From Candidatus Micrarchaeota archaeon CG_4_10_14_0_2_um_filter_60_11 (GTDB taxonomy: Archaea; Micrarchaeota; Micrarchaeia; Norongarragalinales; Norongarragalinaceae), in NCBI GenBank assembly GCA_002792915.1, contig PFPF01000006.1, forward strand, positions 1-28,054: 28,054 nucleotides of DNA, given 5' to 3'. Under the pieces are notes generated by a model, which worked only from the letters and a program-made list of their open reading frames with translations, was not told where the DNA came from and did no database searches. Below, in pieces: positions 14,947 to 22,079 of the stretch. The position numbers were made by a program, and so were the translations under genes. Each line of letters begins with the position of its first letter. Within the stretch, counting starts at the first letter, position 1.

Positions 14947-15010
14947 CCAAACAAACCGTGCAGACGCGTTAATAAGTCTGCGCCGCAGACTTGCCGCTAG
15001 GAAAAAGTAG

Positions 15011-15997
15011 TCAGCGCCTGCGCATCGGCCGCTCGCCGACATACGCCCCGACGGGCCAGCTCATGCTGACCTCGTGCAGAGAAGGCTTGCGGCGTGAAGT
15101 ATAGCCCAGCGGAATCTCTTTGCCTTTCTTGTTCGTGAACTTCAACTGAATTTCCACCTGGGCCGCGGGATTCGCTATCCCGTAAAGCCTGCGCACGACT
15201 GCCAGCCGCCTTTCTTCCGCGGCTTCGGGGTTCTCGCTCACCTTGCCGAACTGGTCGGAATTCATCCACTTCGTCGTCGTGACCGCGCTGCGGTAAAAAT
15301 CGCCCTCCGTCTTGCTGGGCTTCACCTGCCCAACGTTGCGAAGGCCGGCGGAAGCCATCATCTTCAGGTGCTCGCCGTGCGTGGCGATGTAAGGCGAGTA
15401 AGCGCCCTGCTCATACGAAGCGCGCTTCGCGAACTTGTATTTGCGCATGAAACCCTTGGCGCCGTCCGGGGAAACCATGTTCACCGCGTAGTAAACCCCG
15501 CCCGGCTTGAGCGCGTCGCGCACGTGCCTCAAGAAGCGCAACTGGTCGCGCCTAGGCAGGCCTTCCAAGCCGTAGCGAATCAGGACGGCGTGATAGTTGC
15601 TGTTGCTTCCGAGCTTTTTGGCCGCGATGTCCGCCAAACGCCTAGCCGCGGCGGGATTCTTCGCCAGCAGCTCGGGCGTAATGTCAACGGCATCAACGAT
15701 AGCACGCACACCCCTTATTTCCAGTTCTTTCCGCACGGCCTCGCCAAAGCCGCCTTCGCCCGCGGCAGCGTCGAGGATGCGAATCGGCTCGCCGCTTGCA
15801 AGGTGGCCGTTCCTTTCGAGCGTATCATAAATGCGCTTCGCGGCGTCCGCGGGAATTTCGGCGGACTTGTAGCTCGAAGCCGCGGTGGCTGCGGAAGCTA
15901 TGCCCTGCTCTGCGCGCGCGTTCCAATTCCCGAAAGAGCCGACCGGCCTGAGTTTCGCCAGCTTTTCCCTGTAACGCCTTCCACCAGTCTTCGGCAT
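15011..15997 (-). CDS. SAM-dependent methyltransferase-like protein B
   Basis: A 328-aa class I methyltransferase-like protein. Motif I is RILDAAAGEGGFGEAV (about residues 76-91), followed by AIVDAVDITPEL for the second strand and acid, and a post-motif helix before ALKPGGVYYAVNMVSPDG. The C-terminal third is basic and ends in RPMRRR. The start at 15997 (MPKTGG) is preferred over 16093, with a TATTTTAAATG box about 34 nt upstream. The gene is divergent from the HD-protein operon and precedes methyltransferase A. Substrate unknown. Confidence 0.72.
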   Translation of the reverse strand: MPKTGGRRYREKLAKLRPVGSFGNWNARAEQGIASAATAASSYKSAEIPADAAKRIYDTLERNGHLASGEPIRILDAAAGEGGFGEAVRKELEIRGVRAIVDAVDITPELLAKNPAAARRLADIAAKKLGSNSNYHAVLIRYGLEGLPRRDQLRFLRHVRDALKPGGVYYAVNMVSPDGAKGFMRKYKFAKRASYEQGAYSPYIATHGEHLKMMASAGLRNVGQVKPSKTEGDFYRSAVTTTKWMNSDQFGKVSENPEAAEERRLAVVRRLYGIANPAAQVEIQLKFTNKKGKEIPLGYTSRRKPSLHEVSMSWPVGAYVGERPMRRR

Positions 15998-16026
15998 GCT
16001 CAACCAACCCCGCGAGCGTTCAACGC

Positions 16027-16056
16027 ATTTAAAATACGCCGCACCGATATTAAAAC
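16027..16056. promoter_or_regulatory. Divergent AT-rich promoter region, methyltransferase B / HD operon
   Basis: Two AT-rich boxes (TTTAAAATA at 16028-16036 and ATATTAAAA at 16047-16055) lie between the divergent starts at 15997 and 16065. The first is about 32-34 nt from either start codon and could serve both directions. Confidence 0.45.
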
Positions 16057-16064
16057 CGTTGGGC

Positions 16065-16964
16065 ATGAAGCAACGAACCAATGCGCTGTTCAAGCTGGCG
16101 GAAAGCCACTACGAGGCGGGCGTAGCAAACGGCACGCAAAGCAGGATGCACGGGTGGAACGACCACGTACTGCCGACCGCGCTCCTAAGCCGCGAGATTG
16201 CAAAAAAGGCGGGCGGAAGCGCTGAAGAACAGGAGTTGGCTTTCGTTGCGGGCCTGCTGCACGACTGGAAGCGGCTGCCCGACCAAAAGCTGAAAAAACT
16301 CGGCAAAGAGGACTGCCACGAGCGCGACTCGGCGGCGTTCGCGCGAAAAATCCTGCAGGTTTATGGTTACTCGCCGGAAGAAACGGAAAGCGCGGCCAAA
16401 GCAATAGCCAGCCACTCGTTCGGCTTGAGCCCGGAAAACGGGGCACGTAGCGTGGCTAACGCCGAGGGCATTGTCGCGCGCGCCTTGAAGGCGGCTGACA
16501 AGGCGGGGCAATTGGGTGCGGAAGGCGTGTGGCGCCGCAACGTTTTCCTCGGCGAGGCAAAGCCGAACTTCACGCTCGAACAGGCGCGCGACTATTACGG
16601 GAAGCGCATCAAAAAGTTCGAAGAGTTCGCCGCGGCTCCCGAAGGGAAAACGCTGCTCGCGTGCAAGGGCGCAAAACAAGGCTGGAAACTGATGCGCGAA
16701 TACGAAGAGCGGCTGCACTCGGAAGAAGCCGAGGCTAAGAAGTCCAAGGCGGTTGCCGGGTTTTACCGCGAGGCGGGCGCGACCGGCATGTTCCTTTTCG
16801 GGTTCGGCTGCGGGGCGAAAGGCTGGAACGAAGCGAGAACCGCAAAAGCCTACGCGGCGGGATTCCCGATAATCCGCGCGAAGTGGCTGAAAGCCAAGCT
16901 AAAAAAAGAGGAAGAGGCAGTAGTGCTTAAGGGACTAGCATTTACCAAGCGCTTGCTTGTTTGA
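16065..16964 (+). CDS. HD-domain phosphohydrolase-like protein 1
   Basis: A 299-aa HD-superfamily protein. Putative metal ligands are His34 (WNDHV), His66-Asp67 (AGLLHDWKR), His117 (IASHSFG) and Asp145 (KAADKAG). The C-terminal half is helical and basic with no recognised domain. It is the first gene of the tight operon HD1 - diphosphomevalonate decarboxylase - HD2 - phosphomevalonate kinase, with only 13 nt to the next start. HD proteins hydrolyse phosphate mono- or diesters. A substrate such as an isoprenoid phosphate or nucleotide is inference from context. The start at 16065 is chosen for the HD-domain N terminus. Confidence 0.78.
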   Translation: MKQRTNALFKLAESHYEAGVANGTQSRMHGWNDHVLPTALLSREIAKKAGGSAEEQELAFVAGLLHDWKRLPDQKLKKLGKEDCHERDSAAFARKILQVYGYSPEETESAAKAIASHSFGLSPENGARSVANAEGIVARALKAADKAGQLGAEGVWRRNVFLGEAKPNFTLEQARDYYGKRIKKFEEFAAAPEGKTLLACKGAKQGWKLMREYEERLHSEEAEAKKSKAVAGFYREAGATGMFLFGFGCGAKGWNEARTAKAYAAGFPIIRAKWLKAKLKKEEEAVVLKGLAFTKRLLV

Positions 16965-16977
16965 GGTGCGTTGTAAA

Positions 16978-18054
16978 ATGGGTTTGGCTACTTTCGAGGC
17001 AACCGCGAACATCGCGGTCGCCAAATATTGGGGAAAGCGCGACGAAAAGCTCATTCTGCCGAAGGAAGGCTCGCTTTCGTTCACCATGGACGACCAGCTC
17101 AAGACACGCACCAGCGTCCTGTTCTCGCCCGCATTGAAGGAGGACGAATTCTGGCTCAACGGCAAAAAAATGGACATGGCGGACAAGGACACCGCCGAGC
17201 GGCTGCAACAGATTGAAATAATACGCCAAAAAGCAGGAATCAAGGACAAGGCGAAAATCGTTTCGCTTAACTGCTTCCCCACCGCCGCGGGCTTTGCTTC
17301 CAGCGCCGCAGGCTTGGCGGCGCTCGCGTGCGCAGCGTCCAAAGCCGCGGGACTGGACCTGTCAACGGAGGAGCTCTCCATTCTCGCCCGCCTCGGCTCG
17401 GGCAGCGCCTGCCGAAGCGTGCTCGGCGGCTTCGTCGAATGGAAGAAGGGAATCAAGCCCGACGGCAGCGACTCGTACGCCGAGCAAATCGCGCCCGCGA
17501 GCCGTTGGCCGGAGCTACGCAACGTCATCGCGATTGGCGACTCCGGCAAGAAGAAGGTTTCGTCGCGCGCGGGAATGAAGCAAACGGTTGCAACAAGCGC
17601 GCTCTATCCCGCCCGCCTAGCTTACATGCCCAAGCTCATCACGGACATGAAGGCGGCTGTTGCGGCAAAGGACTTCGCGAAGTTCGGCGAACTGACGATG
17701 CGCGAGTCCAGCAACATGCACGCCGTGATGCTTGACACCTGGCCGCCGATAATGTACTTGAACGACGTGAGCAAGCGCATAATCTACGCGGTGCACGACT
17801 ACAACGCAGCCGCGGGCGGAATCGTCGCGGCGTACACTTTCGACGCGGGCCCGAACGCGCACGTTTACACCACCGAAGAGCGGGTGCCGGCGCTGCGCAA
17901 GATGCTCTCGGAAATCGAGGGCGTTGAAAAGACGATGGTCTGCAAGGTCGGCGAGGGGCCGAAGCAGCTCAAGGAAGGCCACCTGCTGTCGCCGGACGGG
18001 ACGGTGCTGAAGCACCGCTTCGACGAGGCAAGCGGCAAAATAATAATTGAGTGA
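16978..18054 (+). CDS. mvaD: Diphosphomevalonate decarboxylase
   Basis: A 358-aa GHMP-superfamily decarboxylase that makes isopentenyl diphosphate from mevalonate diphosphate with ATP. The N terminus ANIAVAKYWGKRDEKLILP is the family hallmark (it reads AVIKYWGKRD in most members). The ATP loop is FPTAAGFASSAAGLAALA, SGSACRS follows, and the catalytic Asp lies in FDAGPNAHVY. Haloarchaeal phosphomevalonate decarboxylase is a related alternative, but the neighbouring phosphomevalonate kinase argues for the classical enzyme. The ATG at 16978 is preferred. It is followed after 4 nt by HD2. Confidence 0.93.
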   Translation: MGLATFEATANIAVAKYWGKRDEKLILPKEGSLSFTMDDQLKTRTSVLFSPALKEDEFWLNGKKMDMADKDTAERLQQIEIIRQKAGIKDKAKIVSLNCFPTAAGFASSAAGLAALACAASKAAGLDLSTEELSILARLGSGSACRSVLGGFVEWKKGIKPDGSDSYAEQIAPASRWPELRNVIAIGDSGKKKVSSRAGMKQTVATSALYPARLAYMPKLITDMKAAVAAKDFAKFGELTMRESSNMHAVMLDTWPPIMYLNDVSKRIIYAVHDYNAAAGGIVAAYTFDAGPNAHVYTTEERVPALRKMLSEIEGVEKTMVCKVGEGPKQLKEGHLLSPDGTVLKHRFDEASGKIIIE

Positions 18055-18058
18055 AAAA

Positions 18059-19192
18059 ATGGCTTCAAAAGAGGCGCTGGCAGCGGCTTTCAAGAGGTAT
18101 GACGAACGGAGGCGCCTGCGCGAGCGCGCGGCGGCAATGGGCGCGTTCGTGAACTTGCGCTTCAAGAAGGGGATGGACGAAATCAGCCCGGCACACAACT
18201 GGGGGCACGTCCAGCGCGTCGCGACTTACGCGCCCGAAATAGTGAAAGCGTTGGGCGGCACCGAAGGCGAAGCCGAGGTCGCCCGCACGGCGGGCTACAT
18301 GCACGACTTGGTGCGCAAACCTACAGAAACCGAAAGCCACGGCCAAGCCGGCGCGCGGAAGACAAGGGAAGTCTTCGCAAAAAATGCATTGGGCCCGTTC
18401 GGCTTCACCGAGGCGGAAACAGAGATAATCTCGCACGCCATCGCGAAGCATGAGGAAGTGCCTTCGCGGCTAAAGGGACCCAACAAGGACGTCCCGAAGA
18501 TGGACTCGGTCGATCGCGTCAGGCTGGCGCTGTGGCTTGCAGACAAGCTCGAGGCGAACGGCTACTATATACTGGCGAGGCGCGCGGGCTTCGTCGGCGG
18601 CGAGCGAATCCGCGAAGGCGACTTGGGCAAGAAGGGCTTCAAGCCGCAGGACGCGCCGCTCGTCGTGGCACTGGAGTCGTACATCCGCCTGCACGTGAAG
18701 AACGACCAGGATACCTATCCCAAGTACTTCCGCCCCGTCGTTGACGAGATGTTCGACGTGCAACGCGACTTTTACTACTCGCTCCTCAAGGGCTTGAACC
18801 TGACGGAAGAGGACGTGGCGCGCCTCGTGGTCGAGAAGGGTATGGCAAAGCAGGCGGACGTGGAAAAGACCGAGGCGAAACGCAAGGACTCGAGGGCGCT
18901 CATCGCCTCGAGGGACGAGGACGCGGTCAAGTCCGCGTTCGAGGTAATCGGCCATTTCAGCTCCGAGAAGTGGTACCGCCGCGACTTGAAGGAGAGCATC
19001 GACTCGTTCAGGCCGCGTTACGCCAAGGCGCGCGACTGGAAGAAGGGAATGGAAGGATACTTGCAGGGCAGGCTGCGCAGCGACATTCACAGGAAGATGG
19101 AGTTCGTGGAAGCCGAGAGCCCGCCGGTCACCGCGCGGCGCGAACGCGATTTTTACGCTAACATAAACAGGATGCTTTCAATGAGGTGGTAG
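18059..19192 (+). CDS. HD-domain phosphohydrolase-like protein 2
   Basis: A 377-aa HD-superfamily protein different from HD1. The ligand set is HNWGHV (His46/His50), YMHDLVRK (His82-Asp83), ISHAIAKHE (His126, His131) and LADKLEA (Asp162), the complete pattern of HDIG-like phosphohydrolases. The C-terminal 200 residues are helical and charged with no known domain. It is wedged between diphosphomevalonate decarboxylase (4 nt upstream) and phosphomevalonate kinase (1 nt downstream), so translational coupling is likely. Substrate unknown. Confidence 0.8.
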   Translation: MASKEALAAAFKRYDERRRLRERAAAMGAFVNLRFKKGMDEISPAHNWGHVQRVATYAPEIVKALGGTEGEAEVARTAGYMHDLVRKPTETESHGQAGARKTREVFAKNALGPFGFTEAETEIISHAIAKHEEVPSRLKGPNKDVPKMDSVDRVRLALWLADKLEANGYYILARRAGFVGGERIREGDLGKKGFKPQDAPLVVALESYIRLHVKNDQDTYPKYFRPVVDEMFDVQRDFYYSLLKGLNLTEEDVARLVVEKGMAKQADVEKTEAKRKDSRALIASRDEDAVKSAFEVIGHFSSEKWYRRDLKESIDSFRPRYAKARDWKKGMEGYLQGRLRSDIHRKMEFVEAESPPVTARRERDFYANINRMLSMRW

Positions 19193-19193
19193 A

Positions 19194-20411
19194 GTGGAAG
19201 CGACAACTTCGGCTCCCGGAAAAATAATGTGGATCGGCGGCTACGCCGTGCTGGAAAGGCCGAACCTTAGCTACAACACGGGCGTGGACAAGCGCGTGTG
19301 GGCGCGCTGCAACGAAGCGCAGAAAATCGCGTTCGACATGCCCCAGTTCGGCATCAAGCTCGAAGCGCGCTTCGACGGAAGCAAAATAATTTTCGACAGG
19401 GAACCGACTGATGCGGAGAAGCCCGTGGAATTCGTCAAAGGAGTGGCGGAAACCTGCCTCATCTACTTGAAGGCCAAAAGCAAGCAGACAAAAAGCTTCG
19501 AGTTGGCCACGGTGAGCGACCCGGCGTTCGGCTTCGGAAAAGCAAAATCCGGCCTGGGTTCCAGCGCGGCGGTCACGGCCGCGGCAACGGGCGCAATAAT
19601 GGCGCTGCACGGCTATGACGTTGAAAAGGATAGGCACTTGATTCACAAGCTCGCGCAATACATCCACTCCACGGTGCAGGGAAAAGTAGGCAGCGGCTTC
19701 GACATCGCGACGGCCTGCTTCGGCGGCTGCGCCTACTCGCGCTACTCGCCTTCGTTCGTGCAGGAGAAGGGCGTGGTCGAGTCCGTGGACGCGAATTGGG
19801 ATTATGTTGCGCAACACGTGCCGGTGCCGCGCGGCTTCGAGACCGCGGTGGCGAACATCGTCGGCGAGAGCACGAGCACGCGCGAAATGGTCGCCAAGTA
19901 CTCGGAATACAAGAAGGCGAAGCCCGAGGAATCCAAGGCGTTCATCGCGGAAGTCAACAAGGCAAACACGCATGCCATTGACGCAATCAAAAAACTGAAC
20001 GAATTCGCGAAAAAGGACGCGGCGGGCTACGACGAAGCGCTCAAGACGCTCGCACACCCCGCGTTCGAGGAGTTCGTCGCCGCGTTCAACGAAGCGCGGG
20101 CCAAGACGAAGGAGTTGGGCGAGCGCATGGGCGCGCCGAACGTCGAATCGGACGTTGCGACTGATTTCCTGAACGAAAGCGACAAGAACGGCGCCATCGT
20201 CTCGCGCCTGCCCGGTTCGGGCGGCGGCGACTCGGTCGCGGCGTGGTGCAATTCAAAGGAGGACAAGGCGCGGCTGGAAAAATTCTGGCGCGGCTATTCG
20301 GAAATCAAGGTCGAACTCCTGCCGTTGAGCATTTCAAGCGAAGGCCTGCGGCTGGAAGCAACACAAGCGTTCCAAGATTTCTACGATAGGCACGGAAAAC
20401 GGCAGGCTTGA
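19194..20411 (+). CDS. Phosphomevalonate kinase (eukaryotic/Sulfolobus-type, GHMP family)
   Basis: A 405-aa GHMP kinase converting mevalonate 5-phosphate to the diphosphate. The start TSAPGKIMWIGGYAVLERPN is typical of Erg8-like phosphomevalonate kinases (SAPGKxLxxGGYxVL). The ATP loop is KSGLGSSAAVTAA, KVGSGFDIATACFG follows, and the C-terminal motif is PGSGGGDSV. Most archaea lack this enzyme and use other routes; Sulfolobales are a known exception. The start is GTG, one base after the HD2 stop. Convergent with mevalonate kinase, 4 nt between stops. Confidence 0.9.
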   Translation: MEATTSAPGKIMWIGGYAVLERPNLSYNTGVDKRVWARCNEAQKIAFDMPQFGIKLEARFDGSKIIFDREPTDAEKPVEFVKGVAETCLIYLKAKSKQTKSFELATVSDPAFGFGKAKSGLGSSAAVTAAATGAIMALHGYDVEKDRHLIHKLAQYIHSTVQGKVGSGFDIATACFGGCAYSRYSPSFVQEKGVVESVDANWDYVAQHVPVPRGFETAVANIVGESTSTREMVAKYSEYKKAKPEESKAFIAEVNKANTHAIDAIKKLNEFAKKDAAGYDEALKTLAHPAFEEFVAAFNEARAKTKELGERMGAPNVESDVATDFLNESDKNGAIVSRLPGSGGGDSVAAWCNSKEDKARLEKFWRGYSEIKVELLPLSISSEGLRLEATQAFQDFYDRHGKRQA

Positions 20412-20415
20412 ATTT

Positions 20416-21351
20416 TCAAACGCCTATCCGCGTCCTCAAGACTTGGAAGCCCTTGGCTTCCATGGCGCTTGCCACGCGCTCTTGCAATTCTTTTCCAGGC
20501 GTCAAGGCGACCATGCAGCCGCCGCCACCACCGCCCGTGACTTTGGCGCCGAACGCGCCGTTTTGCTTGGCTATCGCCACGAGTTCGTCCAGCTTCTCGC
20601 CCGAAACCTTGATTTGCTGGAGCAGCGAGTGGTTCTCGTCCATCAGCGCGCCGACCGTCTTGTAATCGCCCTTCTCGAGAGCCGCGCGAGCCTTGACCGC
20701 CAGCGCCTCGGCCTTCTTGAAAACCGCGTCGTACTCTTCGGGTTGCTGCTTCCTGCGCTCGGCGACTCCCGCGACCATAGCCTTGGTGTCCGCCACCACG
20801 CCCGAATTTCCCATGACGATTTCAACGGGTTTGGGCACGCGGATTTTCTCCATGTCGTTCTGCCCGCCCGCCATGTTCTTCTTGAACCAAATCAAGCCAC
20901 CGTAAGTCGCCACCGTGTTGTCTATGCCCGACGGGTTTCCGGCGAACGCCTTTTCCATCTCGTAGGCGACGGAATTGATTTTGGCGTCGTCGTAGCCCAG
21001 CTTCAATTCGTCCGAAACCGCGCGCGCTATAGCGACGCTGCTCGCCGCGCTCGCGCCGATGCCGCTCATGACCGGCAGCTCGCCGCCAAGCCAGATGTCG
21101 ACGCCCTTTTCCTTCAGGCCCATCATGTCGAACATGCGCTCGAACGACTCGCGCTGCTGCTCGCGCTTCGAGCCGGAATAGCCTTCGGTGCCCTTGCGCT
21201 CGTCCTTCACGGACAATGCGCCGGACTTGGTGACTACCGCGTCGGTAGCCAAGCCCACCGCGGACGCGATGCCGGGCAGGCCGTAAACCACGAAGTGCTC
21301 GCCGAAAAGTATGACCTTGCCGTAGCCTGAACCCTTGCCCACTGAAACCAC
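20416..21351 (-). CDS. mvk: Mevalonate kinase
   Basis: A 311-aa GHMP kinase phosphorylating mevalonate at O5. Motifs are GYGKVILFGEHFVVYGLPGI at the N terminus, PVMSGIGASAASSVAIARA (ATP loop), NPSGIDNTVATYGG with the catalytic Asp, and the C-terminal KVTGGGGGGCMV. Its length is normal for archaeal and bacterial mevalonate kinases. The start is GTG at 21351. A TATA-like ATTAAAAA (21375-21382) lies about 27 nt upstream and overlaps the stop codon of idi, so it may have its own leaderless promoter as well as read-through from idi. Confidence 0.95.
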   Translation of the reverse strand: MVSVGKGSGYGKVILFGEHFVVYGLPGIASAVGLATDAVVTKSGALSVKDERKGTEGYSGSKREQQRESFERMFDMMGLKEKGVDIWLGGELPVMSGIGASAASSVAIARAVSDELKLGYDDAKINSVAYEMEKAFAGNPSGIDNTVATYGGLIWFKKNMAGGQNDMEKIRVPKPVEIVMGNSGVVADTKAMVAGVAERRKQQPEEYDAVFKKAEALAVKARAALEKGDYKTVGALMDENHSLLQQIKVSGEKLDELVAIAKQNGAFGAKVTGGGGGGCMVALTPGKELQERVASAMEAKGFQVLRTRIGV

Positions 21352-21377
21352 CTTAGAACAAAGGCCGATTAGCGTTT

Positions 21378-21902
21378 TTAATGTTTAGCACGCTTCCTGT
21401 GCCGCAGCATTTCGGGAAGGGTGACCTTGAACCACGCCGTGAACTTTTCCGGATGGGCCGCCACTTCCTTCTCGAGCGCGCCAAGGCCAATCCAACGGTA
21501 GCCGCCCACTTCCTCCGGGTTCGGCTTTATTTCACCGTCGTAGTCCCCGAAGAAAACGTGGTCGAACTCGTGCTCGGTCAAGCCGTGGTCCAGCTTGGCC
21601 TCATAGGTGAAAGCGTACTCCTCCCGCAACGGGCAGTCGAAACCCATTTCCTCCCGCAAGCGCCGGTGCGCGGCGTCGGCAACATTCTCCTTGTCGCGCG
21701 GGTGGCTGCAGCAGGTGTTCGTCCACAAGCCGCCGGAGTGGTACTTGCCGGAGGCGCGCTGCTGGAGCAAGAGTTCGCCCTTCTTGTTGAAAACGAAGAC
21801 CGAGAAAGCCGCGTGCAGCAATCCTTTTTCGTGCGCCGCCATCTTCTCTTCCAAGCCCGTCGGCTTGCCCGACGCGTCAACGAGTACGACGAATTCAGCC
21901 AT
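21378..21902 (-). CDS. idi: Isopentenyl-diphosphate delta-isomerase, type 1 (Nudix)
   Basis: A 174-aa type 1 IPP isomerase interconverting IPP and DMAPP. The catalytic Cys65 and metal-ligand His67 lie in WTNTCCSHPR. The Nudix-like helix RRLREEMG follows, then the acidic pair Glu110/Glu112 in LTEHEFDHVF and a late Trp in GGYRWIGL. It has the size of the bacterial enzyme. Most archaea use the unrelated FMN-dependent type 2 enzyme, so this is notable. The start at 21902 is preferred to 21914. It lies 26 nt upstream of mevalonate kinase on the same strand. Confidence 0.95.
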   Translation of the reverse strand: MAEFVVLVDASGKPTGLEEKMAAHEKGLLHAAFSVFVFNKKGELLLQQRASGKYHSGGLWTNTCCSHPRDKENVADAAHRRLREEMGFDCPLREEYAFTYEAKLDHGLTEHEFDHVFFGDYDGEIKPNPEEVGGYRWIGLGALEKEVAAHPEKFTAWFKVTLPEMLRHRKRAKH

Positions 21903-22001
21903 TGCAACAACCACTTAAACAAGCACGGCAGGGTTAATTTAAACGGTGCGGTGGCGGGCGCAACGAAAAAAATAAAAGTGCGCGGTGGGAAAACGCTTTA
22001 A

Positions 22002-22040
22002 CGCCTAAGGCGCCCCGAAGCGGTCAAACCGGTTTTCGGG
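22002..22040 (+). promoter_or_regulatory. Two hairpins in the putative acs leader
   Basis: CGCC-TAA-GGCG (22002-22012) is followed directly by a larger stem, CCCGAA (22014-22019) with TTCGGG (22035-22040), and an inner CGGT-CAA-ACCG. They lie downstream of an AT-rich box (21966-21979) and about 40 nt before the acs ATG. They may be a structured leader or a terminator-like element. The folding is by eye only. Confidence 0.4.
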
Positions 22041-22079
22041 CGCGGCAGGCGATCATAGATTTAATGGTGGGTGCGGATT

